Source: Flavobacterium notoginsengisoli
Lineage (GTDB): Bacteria > Bacteroidota > Bacteroidia > Flavobacteriales > Flavobacteriaceae
DNA: 64,000 nucleotides
Reading direction: 5' to 3'
Assembly: GCF_014207905.1 (NCBI RefSeq)
Contig: NZ_JACHLB010000003.1
Coordinates: 434,001 to 498,000, forward strand
This document shows positions 7,896 through 16,882 of this stretch, in pieces. The first letter of the stretch is position 1; each line of letters opens with the position of its first letter. Under the pieces are notes generated by a model. That model ran no database searches and had not been told where the DNA came from. It worked only from the letters and a program-made list of their open reading frames with translations. A program made the position numbers and the translations under genes.

Positions 7896-10013
7896 TTACC
7901 TGATTCTATTTTCATTCTCATTGACGCTCTTTTCTTTAAAATCACTTTCTTTAATTTTTCCAAAAGAATATCTGAGTGTTATAGAAATTTCATTGGCATC
8001 GACCAAATATCTGGCTTTCGAACTTATATTGTTGATTGTAAATCGATCCGTATAAATTGTATTCTTAAAAATATCATTATAGTTTAAAGTACAAGTCCAG
8101 TTTTTTCCAAACGATTTTGCCAGAGACAAATCAAAAATCAACTTGGCATTTCGTTCAAAAACACCTTCTTTTTGTTTGGTTGCGCCCCAAAAAGACAAAA
8201 CAAAAGTAAAATCTTTTGGAAGTTTAAAAGTGTTATTGGAATAGTAATACAAATAGGTTTTAGAAGAATTGAATACAGCAAAATCATCTTCGATTTTGTT
8301 GGTTGCAAAAATTAAAGAATTAATATTTGTCCAGAATTTATAGGTGAAAGGCAATGTAAATTCAATATTATAGCCAGATTCTTTTCTGAAGTTTTTTTCC
8401 GTAAAAGTCAACACATTATTTTGATCATCAAATACAAAATCTTGATAAGTGGGATTTTTGTTTTGATAAAAAGTCAGTTTTACCGATTTATCATGATATT
8501 GAAAAACAGTTGAAATTACATCGATAAAAGTTGGCCTCAAATTGATATTGCTTCCATAAACAAAATACGGATTAATGTAAGTCGCAATCATACTTAACGA
8601 AGAATAACTAGGCCTTGCAATACTTTTAGCATAATCGACACTTAAACTTTTTGTACTGTCAATTGCAAACGAAAACTGGGCTTTTGGAAAAAGATTCGTA
8701 TAATTTTTATCAATCAAAAAAGCATTTTCTGTACTGTATTTTCCGCTGACATTGGTATTTTCCAATCTAAGTCCGACAGAAAAATCAACTTTTTTAATTT
8801 TGCCTGAAAGCTGCGTATATATAGCTGAGTTGGCTTCTTTAAAATTATAATCGAAAGTCGTGTTTTCATTTTTATCATAAGCAAAAACATCATAATCCGA
8901 TTGGGATTTGGCACTGGAATACAATCCGCCATATTCCCATTTCATTTCATTTTTAAACTTTTTTTCTAAATCAATTCTGCCCGAAAACACATTAACGTCA
9001 AACTTCTGATTGCGGTTTTGCGATAATTCTAATTCTGTTTCATTATAATCATTTTGAACCAAACTCCACAAATACTGATTAAAATTAGAACCCTGAAGAC
9101 CAACAAACAATTGTGTGTCAATCGCTTTTATTTTCTTCGAATAATTGATAAACGAATTAATAAAATTCTTTGAACTGGAATTATCACTAAATGTAAAAAC
9201 GTTATTTTCTTCGTTTTGATTTTTATTAAACGTAAATGTGTTAATATCAAAAGTGTCGTTTCTTCTTCTTCCATTTACATTCACAGAAAAATAATCTTCT
9301 TCATTAATTTTATAAAATAAACCTCCTCCAAAAACATATTCTTTTCTGAAAGTATCCGCCGAAACATCATAATCTGACACAATATTGGCTTGTGGAATCT
9401 GATACGCAATACTGTGATTTTCCCACGGATTTAATTTATTATAATTAAAATTGGCTTTCCATTCCAGTTTATTCTTTTTAAGGCTTGAGTTAAATCCTAA
9501 ATAATTATTATAGTTTGTTTTGAAAGAAGCAGTTTCCGAAACATTCGTTTTAAAACCTTCTTTTCTGCTTAATTTTCTGGCAATCAAAATCACCGCACGG
9601 CCTTCGGCTTCATACTTTGAAGATGGATTCTGAATAATTTCAATTGTTTTAATATCATCTACAGACAAAGCATTCAAATCGTTCATTCCTACTTTTTGAT
9701 TATCGATATAAATCAGCGGATTTCCTTTGCCTACAATCGAAATACTTTCACGGTCAGCACTCACTTGTACATTGGGAAGTTTCGAAAGCAAATCAACCGG
9801 ATTTGGGATGGAATTGTAAACCGAATTAGCAACATCAACTTTTATATTTCCGTTTGAATTGGTAAAAGTCTTTTTGTTTTGAGAAATAACAACTTCTTTC
9901 AAATTCTCATTGGAAATTGAATCTTTTGGCGTTTCATTTTGCGCATGAGCAACAAATGAAAGACAGAAAAGCAAAAGTGCGATTAAAAGTTTTAATGGCA
10001 GATAGATATTCAT
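7896..10013 (-). CDS. TonB-dependent-receptor-like outer membrane beta-barrel protein
   Basis: A 705-residue protein with a signal peptide (hydrophobic LLIALLLFCLSFVAHAQ, cleavage after residue 25). It has a short plug-like domain (about 35-150, including NPVDLLSKLPNVQVSADR and DDIKTIEIIQNPSSKYEAEG) and a long alternating beta-barrel rich in Asn, Tyr and Phe. This fits the outer membrane beta-barrel family 3 (PF14905), common in Flavobacteriia. It lacks the carboxypeptidase-regulatory-like N-domain of SusC proteins, and no SusD partner is adjacent. The cargo is unknown. It is divergent from a two-component pair with three 11-bp direct repeats between, so control by that pair is likely but inferred. 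Confidence 0.82.
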   Translation of the reverse strand: MNIYLPLKLLIALLLFCLSFVAHAQNETPKDSISNENLKEVVISQNKKTFTNSNGNIKVDVANSVYNSIPNPVDLLSKLPNVQVSADRESISIVGKGNPLIYIDNQKVGMNDLNALSVDDIKTIEIIQNPSSKYEAEGRAVILIARKLSRKEGFKTNVSETASFKTNYNNYLGFNSSLKKNKLEWKANFNYNKLNPWENHSIAYQIPQANIVSDYDVSADTFRKEYVFGGGLFYKINEEDYFSVNVNGRRRNDTFDINTFTFNKNQNEENNVFTFSDNSSSKNFINSFINYSKKIKAIDTQLFVGLQGSNFNQYLWSLVQNDYNETELELSQNRNQKFDVNVFSGRIDLEKKFKNEMKWEYGGLYSSAKSQSDYDVFAYDKNENTTFDYNFKEANSAIYTQLSGKIKKVDFSVGLRLENTNVSGKYSTENAFLIDKNYTNLFPKAQFSFAIDSTKSLSVDYAKSIARPSYSSLSMIATYINPYFVYGSNINLRPTFIDVISTVFQYHDKSVKLTFYQNKNPTYQDFVFDDQNNVLTFTEKNFRKESGYNIEFTLPFTYKFWTNINSLIFATNKIEDDFAVFNSSKTYLYYYSNNTFKLPKDFTFVLSFWGATKQKEGVFERNAKLIFDLSLAKSFGKNWTCTLNYNDIFKNTIYTDRFTINNISSKARYLVDANEISITLRYSFGKIKESDFKEKSVNENENRIR

Positions 10014-10069
10014 TTTTTACTATTTTGTTTTTTGACATTGCAAAAATGCTCCGAAAAACCAATTGCATA

Positions 10070-10102
10070 GGTTAATGGTAGGTTAATGCGGAGTTAACGG
10101 AC
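10070..10102. promoter_or_regulatory. Three 11-bp direct repeats, candidate OmpR-type regulator site
   Basis: GGTTAATG at 10070, again at 10081, and AGTTAACG at 10092 recur with an exact 11-bp period. They sit in the 134-bp gap between the divergent receptor gene and the histidine kinase gene. OmpR/PhoB-family regulators commonly bind tandem half-sites with 11-bp spacing, and such a regulator is encoded two genes away. Binding is inferred. Confidence 0.55.
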
Positions 10103-10147
10103 ATTTTATGCTTTAAAAACATTATTTTTGAACTGAATTTTATTGGT

Positions 10148-11506
10148 ATGAAACAAAGAATCAATTTATTAATCTCATTTTCTGTAATCGCGCTTATTGT
10201 ACTGATGACAGTACAATGTTATTTGGTAAAAACGGCTTACGAATACAAAGTGGCGCAGTTTCATACGCAGATTAAGAATGAAATTGGTAAAATCACAAAT
10301 AATTATAGCGATATTGATTCGGAATTAGTTGCTAAAAAAGAAGCACTTTACAAAAGCTTATCTGAAAATTATATAAAAGGAAAAAACACCAAAAAGGATA
10401 TTAAAATTGGTGTTCTGAAAAATGAATATCAAAGCGCCGTAACACGGCAAATTCAAAGAAAATTTGAAAAAGATTTACCTTATTTCAAAATTGATTTTGC
10501 CATTGTTCTAAACAAATTTATTCTATATCAAAACGCAAAAAAGAACGATACTATTTTTTCCGAAAAGCCTTTTATTGAAAACAAACTTTACGGAAATCTA
10601 AATTCTTTAAATCAAGCTTTTTTGGTTCGAAGTTATGTCGGCATTACAAACGGAACTTTTCAAAATCAGAACTATAAACTGTTGACAGAAGACTCTATGT
10701 ATGTTTCGGTTATCGATTGGGAAATGATTATTTTAAGAAGAATGACTTTTATTCTGATTCTTTCCCTATTATCGATTCTGACTTTAATTACTCTTTTTGT
10801 TATTGCTTTGAAAGCTTTGATCAAACAAAAAAAAGTTAGTGATGTTAAAACAGATTTTATCAATAATATTACGCATGAACTTAAAACTCCGTTGGCGACT
10901 TTAGGAATTTCGACTAAGATTTTAGAGCAAAAAAACATTCGCGACAACGATGAAAATTTTACTTCAATCGTCAACACTATTTCTCGCCAGAATAATCGTT
11001 TACAAAATTTGATTGATCAGGTTATGGCCAATTCTCTAGCTGAAAACGAAATCGAACTACAAAAAGAAAAAATTGAAACCGAAGATTTTCTTCTTTCTAT
11101 TGTAAACGACTTTAAAATTACTTTTCCAAAAATCAATCTTAAGACCGATTTTCAGACTCAAAAAACGATTTTAGTTTTAGACAGATTTCATTTAACAACA
11201 GCATTCTTGAATGTTTTGGAAAATGCAGTAAAATACGGTTCAAGCACTATTACAGTAAAAACCAAAATAGTAGAAAACCAATTCTCAATTACTTTTGAAG
11301 ATGATGGAATTGGAATTGCAAAAAACAAACAATCTTTTCTTTTTGATAAGTTTTATCGCGTTGAGCAAGGAAACCTCCACAATACAAAAGGTCTTGGTTT
11401 AGGCTTATATTATGTTGACCAAATTGTAAAAGCGCACCAAGGTTCTATTAACGTTATAAGCGATTTAGGAAAAGGATCTCAGTTTACTATTTTATTAAAA
11501 GTCTAA
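10148..11506 (+). CDS. Sensor histidine kinase (HisKA/HATPase)
   Basis: A 452-residue membrane kinase. One membrane helix lies at about residues 7-28 and a second at about 198-223, bracketing a roughly 170-residue periplasmic sensor domain without a recognised motif. The H-box NNITHELKTPLATL has the phospho-acceptor at His243, followed by N-box NVLENAVKYG, G1 DDGIGIA, F-box and G2 GLGLGLYYVDQI. It phosphorylates the response regulator encoded 10 bases downstream. The signal is unknown. The divergent outer membrane protein suggests sensing of a compound it imports or an envelope state. Confidence 0.93.
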   Translation: MKQRINLLISFSVIALIVLMTVQCYLVKTAYEYKVAQFHTQIKNEIGKITNNYSDIDSELVAKKEALYKSLSENYIKGKNTKKDIKIGVLKNEYQSAVTRQIQRKFEKDLPYFKIDFAIVLNKFILYQNAKKNDTIFSEKPFIENKLYGNLNSLNQAFLVRSYVGITNGTFQNQNYKLLTEDSMYVSVIDWEMIILRRMTFILILSLLSILTLITLFVIALKALIKQKKVSDVKTDFINNITHELKTPLATLGISTKILEQKNIRDNDENFTSIVNTISRQNNRLQNLIDQVMANSLAENEIELQKEKIETEDFLLSIVNDFKITFPKINLKTDFQTQKTILVLDRFHLTTAFLNVLENAVKYGSSTITVKTKIVENQFSITFEDDGIGIAKNKQSFLFDKFYRVEQGNLHNTKGLGLGLYYVDQIVKAHQGSINVISDLGKGSQFTILLKV

Positions 11507-11516
11507 TTACTTTATT

Positions 11517-12206
11517 TTGAAAAAATTACTTTTAGCCGAAGATGATTTCGATTTTGCCACCATCTTAAAACAGTATTTAGAACTGCATCAATTTGAGGTT
11601 ACTTGGGCAGAAAATGGCGAAATAGCTTTAAACTATTTTGAAAATCAAACTTTTGATATTTGCATTTTTGATGTCATGATGCCAAAATTGGATGGCTTTT
11701 CTTTGGCAGAAAAAATAATTACAATCAATCCCGAAATTCCTTTTATTTTCCTGACAGCCAGAAAATTAAAAGAAGACAAAATTATCGGATTGAAATTAGG
11801 TGCCGACGATTATATTGCAAAGCCTTTTGAAGTTGATGAACTGGTTCTACGCTTGCAGAATATATTGAAGCGAATTGAACAAAAAAGAACTCTAGAAGGA
11901 AAAAACATCATTGAAATTGGCTCGTACATCTTTGATAATGAAAGATTAACTTTAAATAATAAAAATCACGTTCAGCAGCTTACAGAAATGGAAGCTTCTC
12001 TTATTGAGTATTTATATCTAAACCATAACCAATTATTAAAAAGAGATCAGATTTTAATGTCTGTATGGAAAAAAGACGATTATTTCTCGGGAAGAAGTAT
12101 GGATGTTTTTATCAGTAGACTGAGAAAATACTTCAATTCTGATCCAAAAATTAAGATTGAAAGTGTTCGAAATATTGGCTTAGAATTTAAAATAGAAAAA
12201 CCTTGA
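11517..12206 (+). CDS. OmpR-family response regulator
   Basis: A 229-residue regulator with a receiver domain (residues 1-115; acidic pair AEDD, phospho-acceptor Asp52 in FDVMMPKLDG, conserved Thr in FLTARK, Lys in IAKPFE). A C-terminal winged-helix DNA-binding domain follows (about 130-229; QLTEMEASLIEYLYL, RSMDVFISRLRKYF). Translation must begin at TTG 11517, because no ATG or GTG gives the receiver N-terminus MKKLLLAEDDFDF. It is co-transcribed with the kinase. The 11-bp direct repeats at 10070-10102 are the candidate binding site. A terminator overlaps the stop codon. Confidence 0.93.
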   Translation: MKKLLLAEDDFDFATILKQYLELHQFEVTWAENGEIALNYFENQTFDICIFDVMMPKLDGFSLAEKIITINPEIPFIFLTARKLKEDKIIGLKLGADDYIAKPFEVDELVLRLQNILKRIEQKRTLEGKNIIEIGSYIFDNERLTLNNKNHVQQLTEMEASLIEYLYLNHNQLLKRDQILMSVWKKDDYFSGRSMDVFISRLRKYFNSDPKIKIESVRNIGLEFKIEKP

Positions 12207-12224
12207 CGAATCAAGGTTTTTCTA
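12195..12224 (+). terminator. Terminator overlapping the response-regulator stop
   Basis: Stem GAAAAACCTTGA / TCAAGGTTTTTC with a CGAA loop and T-rich tail. The TGA stop (12204-12206) lies inside the left arm. Confidence 0.85.
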
Positions 12225-12241
12225 TTTTTATACTTGAAAGA

Positions 12242-12784
12242 TTATTTAATAACCCAACCTAAAGTAAAGTTTCCAACTGGTACAAATTCCGTATCATATT
12301 TATCGAAATTTACTCCTGGTCCAATATTAAATTCTAGATTAAATCTTCCCTTATAAGTACGTTGTAACCCCCAAAGTGCGGCTACTGTAAAAGATTGTGG
12401 ATAATTTCCGTATTTTTCATTGGTAGAAAGTGACTGAAAATTGTAGAGTGCGTTTACCGCAACAAAATTTCCAGAGTTAAATGCGGTTCTTTTTCCTTTT
12501 TCAGCTCTTTTCTTCAAATTATAATAATGACGGAATTGTTCATTTATTAAAGGAAAAAAATAGACATTTCCTTCATCGTAATAACTATTGTATCGATATC
12601 CTAAACCTAAAGCAGCTTCTGAATAAAGCGTATTCTTTGCTGACAATGCGTGTTCATAAACAATTCCAGGAAAAAGCATATTGATTTTGAATTGATTTTT
12701 TACAGCTGTCGGAGCATCATCTTGAGCTTTAGCAACATTAAAAAAGAGAACAGAAATAAATAGAACAAAGTAGTTTTTTATCAT
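12242..12784 (-). CDS. Secreted protein of unknown function, probably outer-membrane barrel
   Basis: A 180-residue protein with a signal peptide (YFVLFISVLFFNVAKAQ). The mature part alternates polar and aromatic residues: YSEAALGLGYRYNSYY, FTVAALWGLQRTY, FNLEFNIGPGVNFDKY. It ends in NFTLGWVIK, a terminal beta-strand pattern often seen in small outer membrane barrels. The family is not recognised. It is monocistronic, convergent with the two-component operon and divergent from the next small gene. Confidence 0.65.
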   Translation of the reverse strand: MIKNYFVLFISVLFFNVAKAQDDAPTAVKNQFKINMLFPGIVYEHALSAKNTLYSEAALGLGYRYNSYYDEGNVYFFPLINEQFRHYYNLKKRAEKGKRTAFNSGNFVAVNALYNFQSLSTNEKYGNYPQSFTVAALWGLQRTYKGRFNLEFNIGPGVNFDKYDTEFVPVGNFTLGWVIK

Positions 12785-12978
12785 TTTTGGTTTGTTAAAT
12801 TGGTTGAAGCAAAAATAGTATTAAAAGTATATTTTCCTAATTTTTATTCCGTTATTTTCTTACAATATATGTTTTAGAATCCTACTATGCAAATCATATA
12901 ATTTAAGTAAACAATTGTATAACAACAATTAAGCCTTTTCATAATATATTTGTTAGAGAACTTTAAAATCTAATCGCC

Positions 12979-13173
12979 ATGAACCTAAAAAGATTTTTCG
13001 GAGGACTACTTACCATTCTTGGAATTGTAGGACTTATATATACTGGGATTTTATTTGCGGGCGCATCTGCAGAAACCAGAGACATTAAAGCGGTAATTAT
13101 CTATGGAATTTTAGGAATTATTTTCTTTACTTCTGGAATAAGTTTAGTGCGTACTACAAAAGATGAGTCGTAG
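12979..13173 (+). CDS. Small two-helix membrane protein, unknown function
   Basis: A 64-residue protein with two predicted membrane helices, about residues 8-29 (LLTILGIVGLIYTGILFAG) and 38-57 (AVIIYGILGIIFFTSGISL), joined by a short polar loop (SAETRDIK). The tail is short and charged. It resembles small conserved flavobacterial membrane proteins without an assigned role. The ATG at 12979 is 17 bases after an AT-rich TTAGAGAAC stretch; no ribosome site is evident, as is usual here. Confidence 0.65.
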   Translation: MNLKRFFGGLLTILGIVGLIYTGILFAGASAETRDIKAVIIYGILGIIFFTSGISLVRTTKDES

Positions 13174-13269
13174 AAAGTAAAATGTTTTTCTCGTTGATTT
13201 AGCAAATGATGCAGATTCTATAAAGGCTGAAAAATTAATTAGCTAAATCTACGAGAAAAATTTAAAAAC

Positions 13270-14187
13270 CTACTTAATCAAAACCTCAGCGATCTTTTCA
13301 TAAAGAGGCGTTTTTACTCCATATTTTTTTCCTTCGTTTACAACAAATTGTGTCAGCGAAAGAACTTCGGTATTTTTACCAGCCAGTAAATCTCTATGCA
13401 TAGACGATGTGGCTTCTTTGGGTGATTTTTCTAATTTTAAAATAGTTTGTCCGACAATATCATGTGGTAATTTCAAACCTTTTGCCTGTGCAACATCTTC
13501 AATCTCATGTAGCAATTCTATATAAGTAATTTTAGATTCTGAATTACTCAAAATCTCTCCAATATTCTGATTCAAGTAAGAAGTTGCTGAAGCTAAGGCA
13601 GAAATAAAAATAAATTTCTCCCAAACTGTTTCGTCTATATTTTTAACCAAATAACTTTCGATTTTTGCCTTTTGGAGAATACTTAGCAATTCTTCCATTT
13701 TTGAATCTGATGCTGTTCTAGAACCGAAAAACAGTTTTTCATAAAAGCCAATTTTACGAATAGTTCCAGGCGAAAAAATCATCGAAATAATGTAAACGCA
13801 ACCTTGCAGAACTTCATTTTCAGGAAATAGTATTTGAATTCTTTCCTGTGCATCAACGCCATTGTATAAAGGAAGAATTACAGTTTCTTTTTTGATACAG
13901 TTTTTTAAGGAAGTTAAACTTTCTTCAATATCATAGGTTTTGGTTGCACAAATTAAATAATCCAGTTTCCCAATTTCTTCTGGATTATTGGACACCAAAT
14001 TTGGTCGAACAATTGTTTCAAAATTATCTGTCACAATCTTTAGTCCGCTTTCTTTTATAGCTTTTTGAGATTCGCCTCGCGCTATAAAAATTATTTCATA
14101 ATCATCCGATTTGAAATACGCTTTCGCCAAAAGTCCGCCGAAGTAACCTCCAACGCCTCCAATTCCTAAGATTCCTATTCTTTTCAT
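13270..14187 (-). CDS. Ketopantoate reductase family protein (PanE/ApbA-like)
   Basis: A 305-residue NADP-binding protein. The N-terminal Rossmann motif GIGGVGGYFGGLLA (about residues 6-19), the substrate-region sequences NGVDAQERI and VWEKFIFISALASATS, and the C-terminal helical domain with SSMHRDLLAGKNTEVL are all features of the 2-dehydropantoate 2-reductase family. It may catalyse the NADPH reduction of ketopantoate in pantothenate synthesis. No other pan gene is near, and the family has paralogues acting on other 2-oxoacids. The ATG at 14187 is chosen because the upstream extension to 14244 falls in a dispersed repeat. Confidence 0.82.
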   Translation of the reverse strand: MKRIGILGIGGVGGYFGGLLAKAYFKSDDYEIIFIARGESQKAIKESGLKIVTDNFETIVRPNLVSNNPEEIGKLDYLICATKTYDIEESLTSLKNCIKKETVILPLYNGVDAQERIQILFPENEVLQGCVYIISMIFSPGTIRKIGFYEKLFFGSRTASDSKMEELLSILQKAKIESYLVKNIDETVWEKFIFISALASATSYLNQNIGEILSNSESKITYIELLHEIEDVAQAKGLKLPHDIVGQTILKLEKSPKEATSSMHRDLLAGKNTEVLSLTQFVVNEGKKYGVKTPLYEKIAEVLIK

Positions 14188-14200
14188 TGTTGTTTTTTTA

Positions 14201-14391
14201 TGCCACGAAGGCGTCAAGACAATATTTTTTTGCCACAAAGGCACTAAGACACTAAGTTTTTTTAATCTCGTAAAGTCGCGGAGTCGCCAAGTTTTCTCTT
14301 ATTTAAATATATTTTGCGTCTTAGCGACTTTACGAGCACTATTAATCTCAAAAGAAAACCAAAAACTTTACGCCTTCGTGACTTCGTGGCA
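14201..14391. repeat. Intergenic inverted repeat of the GCCACGAA family
   Basis: Outer arms TGCCACGAAGGCGT (14201) and the pairing ACGCCTTCGTGACTTCGTGGCA (14370-14391) enclose a second inverted pair built on TCTCGTAAAGTCGC / GCGACTTTACGAG. It is related to repeats at 4531, 25439 and 49483. The roughly 210-bp gap holds nothing else recognisable. Confidence 0.65.
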
Positions 14392-14400
14392 AAATGCAAA

Positions 14401-15651
14401 TTATTCTTCCAAAACAGGTTCTAAATTCAACTCCGTAAAATCTCTTTCTGTTTTAGAAATAATAATCGTTGCAACCGTATTTCCAATCAAATTGGTTATC
14501 GCTCTGGCTTCGCTCATAAATTTATCAACTCCTAACAAAAAAGCCAAACCTTCAACAGGAATTTTATGAAGTGCTGTTAAAGTAGATGCCAAAACAATAA
14601 ATCCGCTACCAGTAACGCCCGCCGCGCCTTTTGAAGTAATCATTAAAATTCCGATTACGGTTAGAATTTCGAAAAAACTCAAATGTACATCGTATAATTG
14701 CGCCAAAAATATAACCGACATTGATAAGTAAATAGAAGTTCCGTCGAGATTAAAAGAATACCCTGTCGGAATTACAAGCCCAACTACCGATTTGCTGCAG
14801 CCCATTCTTTCTAATTTGACCATAATACTTGGCAAAGCCGCTTCTGAAGAAGAAGTTCCTAAAACAAGTAAAAGTTCTTCTTTAATATATTTTAAAATAG
14901 AAAGAATACTGATTTTATAATATTTCAGAATACTTCCTAAAATTAGAAACACGAATAAAGCCATAGTCAAATAAACGCAGAGCATTAATTTTCCAAGCGG
15001 AATTAAAGTTTCTAATCCGAACTTTCCGATTGTGTAAGCCATTCCTCCAAAAGCACCAATTGGAGCCAAATACATAACGTATTTTAAGCAAGTAAAAACG
15101 ACTTTAGAAAAACGTTCTAAAACCAAAATGGTTTGTTCTCTTTTTTGATAAAAGTTCAAAGCAATTCCGCAGACAATTGCAGCCAATAAAACTTGAAGGG
15201 TAAAATTGGAAAAGAAAAACTGAAGCCACGAAAAATCTTTAGCGCTTCCGTTTGTATATTGACTTGCATCTCCTAAAGCCAAACTCGATTTATCTATCTT
15301 TCCAGGCTCAAATAAATAAGCTACAGCAACTCCAATTGCCAAAGCCACAGTCGAAACTACTTCAAAATAAGCCAATGCTTTTACACCAATTCTTCCAACT
15401 TTCTTTAGATTTCCCATTCCAGAAATTCCTAAAACGATTGTTAGAAAGATAATTGGCCCGATAAATAGTTTTATTAAGTCTACAAATCTTTTGCCTAAGA
15501 TTTCCATTTTCATGCCATTTTCGGGTGAAAAATGTCCAAGCAAAACACCAGCGATAATCGCGATTAAAACCCAAAACGTTAGATTGGTAATGACAGTCAG
15601 AAAAAGACTTTTGTTATTTTTTGAAGAAGAATTTGGAGTTGGAATATTCAT
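14401..15651 (-). CDS. Dicarboxylate/amino acid:cation symporter (DAACS family)
   Basis: A 416-residue integral membrane transporter. Characteristic stretches are FVDLIKLFIGPIIFLTIVLG, the re-entrant hairpin serine motif LGTSSSEAALPSIM, the unwound helix region TGYSFNLDGTSIY, and the second hairpin GAAGVTGSGFIVLAS with a C-terminal MSEARAITNLIGN. These are the signature elements of GltP/DctA-type proteins, which import C4-dicarboxylates or glutamate/aspartate with protons or sodium across the inner membrane. The substrate cannot be fixed by sight. The gene is monocistronic. The RNase P RNA gene lies immediately upstream on the same strand. Confidence 0.92.
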   Translation of the reverse strand: MNIPTPNSSSKNNKSLFLTVITNLTFWVLIAIIAGVLLGHFSPENGMKMEILGKRFVDLIKLFIGPIIFLTIVLGISGMGNLKKVGRIGVKALAYFEVVSTVALAIGVAVAYLFEPGKIDKSSLALGDASQYTNGSAKDFSWLQFFFSNFTLQVLLAAIVCGIALNFYQKREQTILVLERFSKVVFTCLKYVMYLAPIGAFGGMAYTIGKFGLETLIPLGKLMLCVYLTMALFVFLILGSILKYYKISILSILKYIKEELLLVLGTSSSEAALPSIMVKLERMGCSKSVVGLVIPTGYSFNLDGTSIYLSMSVIFLAQLYDVHLSFFEILTVIGILMITSKGAAGVTGSGFIVLASTLTALHKIPVEGLAFLLGVDKFMSEARAITNLIGNTVATIIISKTERDFTELNLEPVLEE

Positions 15652-15689
15652 GAATTTGGGTTAGATAGTTTCACAAATATAAAAAAAAT

Positions 15690-16013
15690 GCAGACCTATA
15701 AGCCGGATTCTGTTCTTGTCTTATTTTGCAACAAAACAATACCTTATCATTTATCTAGATCCCGAATTACTTCGGGACTCAATCTACCTACCCTTCGGCA
15801 ACGAACGAGAAGCCCTTAAATGCCGATATACTTGGTATTTCACCGCATAGAGTTTACCTGGTTTCACTACAGCATTACCTGTACATACTTTCTGCTGCAC
15901 TTGTCCTAATCCCGATTTGCATCGGGACCGACGGGCGTTACCCGCTATGCTTCTCTATGGTGTCCGGACTTTCCTCCCTCCCGATGAATCGGAACGACGA
16001 TAAGGCGGTCTGC
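15690..16013 (-). ncRNA. rnpB: RNase P RNA, bacterial class A
   Basis: On the minus strand the transcript contains GAGGAAAGTCCGGACACC near its 5' end and ACAGAATCCGGCTTATAG near its 3' end, the two universally conserved parts of the P RNA core. The terminal helix P1 is visible: GCAGACC at the 5' end pairs with GGTCTGC at the 3' end. The RNA is the catalytic part of the tRNA 5'-processing ribonuclease. A U-rich run directly follows P1 and should terminate transcription. A consensus -7 element lies just upstream. The length, about 324 nt, is somewhat short but within the range of class A RNAs. Confidence 0.97.
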
Positions 16014-16017
16014 GCTG

Positions 16018-16044
16018 CAAAAGTAGCGATTTAAGAACTAACAA
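16018..16044 (-). promoter_or_regulatory. rnpB promoter (Bacteroidota -7/-33 type)
   Basis: Reading the minus strand, TACTTTTG (16018-16025) matches TAnnTTTG exactly and would start transcription at about the first base of P1. A TTG (16042-16044) lies 16 bases further upstream, close to the 17-23 spacing reported for Flavobacterium promoters. Confidence 0.6.
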
Positions 16045-16142
16045 TAATCATTTTAAATTTCAGTTTTTATGACTTTCATTCTAACTTTTTAATTTTAAAA
16101 TAGTTATCTTTAAAATTGTATAATTATTAAATTCAGTTTATC

Positions 16143-16436
16143 ATGAAAAGAATGTATCATTACGCAACTGTTTCAAAGGCTTTAGATCAACTGAATGAAA
16201 AAGGATTTACGTGCGATTTTAATCGAAATGCAGAAATGATTAAAAGAAATCCTGACAAATTTGAAATTGTTCATGTGTATCGATACGAGGGTAATTCGGA
16301 CCCAGCAGATGAGGCAGTTGTATACGGAATTAAATCAACTTCGGGAAAAAAAGGAGTTTATGTGGCTGGCTTCTCGGCAGATTCAGATCAGGAAACAGCA
16401 AAATTTTTATTTGATTTAAGTATTAGAGGAAGATAG
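16143..16436 (+). CDS. Small conserved protein of unknown function
   Basis: A 97-residue cytosolic protein beginning [21 protein letters not shown]. It contains [24 protein letters not shown] and ends [10 protein letters not shown]. Short proteins of this kind are widespread in Bacteroidota; some are labelled phosphoribosylpyrophosphate synthetase in databases, but this one is far too short and has none of that enzyme's motifs. The function is unknown. It stands alone between rnpB and the toxin-antitoxin pair. A 17-base A-run (16462-16478) follows the stop. Confidence 0.7.
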   Translation: MKRMYHYATVSKALDQLNEKGFTCDFNRNAEMIKRNPDKFEIVHVYRYEGNSDPADEAVVYGIKSTSGKKGVYVAGFSADSDQETAKFLFDLSIRGR

Positions 16437-16504
16437 TTTTTCAGGTAATTTTTCTAAAATCAAAAAAAAAAAAAAAAAGAGAACAAACAAGGATTTAATA
16501 ATCT

Positions 16505-16547
16505 ATGTCATTCCGAGAAACGGAATCAAGCCTTTCTCGGAATGGCA
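16505..16547. repeat. Short inverted repeat related to the TGTCATTTCGA family
   Basis: Arms TGTCATTCCGAGAAA and TTTCTCGGAATGGCA, one mismatch, lie 13 bases apart. The outer bases resemble the ends of the 32-bp repeats at 1475 and 49543. It could act as a terminator for the flanking convergent genes. Confidence 0.6.
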
Positions 16548-16588
16548 TATAATTATAAATTTTTATTCTATTCTTAAATCAATAAATA

Positions 16589-16882
16589 TCAAAATTTATT
16601 TTTCAAATCCATTCTTCCATAAAGAATCCTTATAATTTCAATTTCTTCTTTTGAAATAATTTGATAAAATAATATATGCTCATTAGATTTATAACCTAAT
16701 AATTTTTCTGCAACACCATTGTATTTCTTTCCAAGATTAGGGTTTTCAGCAACTTCCTGACAAGAATCTAGAAGTAATAAATAATATTTATCTGATTGAT
16801 TTTCTGACCATTCATCAAAAGTATAATTCCAAATATCTGCTAAATCTTCGACAGCTTTATTTGTCAGATGATATTTAGCCAT
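16589..16882 (-). CDS. RelE/ParE-type toxin
   Basis: A 97-residue protein of the RelE/ParE superfamily. It has the N-terminal helix-hairpin LTNKAVEDLADIWNYTFDEW, the middle PNLGKKYNGVAEKLLGYKSNEHILFYQI and the terminal strand with IEIIRILYGRMDLKNKF, the usual length and layout for a ParE toxin. ParE toxins poison DNA gyrase while RelE toxins cut mRNA; the sequence is closer to ParE by its partner type. Its start overlaps the end of the antitoxin gene by eight bases, the standard antitoxin-first order. Activity is inferred. Confidence 0.86.
   Translation of the reverse strand: MAKYHLTNKAVEDLADIWNYTFDEWSENQSDKYYLLLLDSCQEVAENPNLGKKYNGVAEKLLGYKSNEHILFYQIISKEEIEIIRILYGRMDLKNKF

Noticed and set aside
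7840..8055. Plus-strand 71-codon frame
   Set aside because: Begins in repeat DNA after rsmD and continues antisense to the receptor gene.
16143..16436. Phosphoribosylpyrophosphate synthetase
   Set aside because: That label may be attached to similar short proteins, but the 97-residue product has no PRPP synthetase motif and is far too short.
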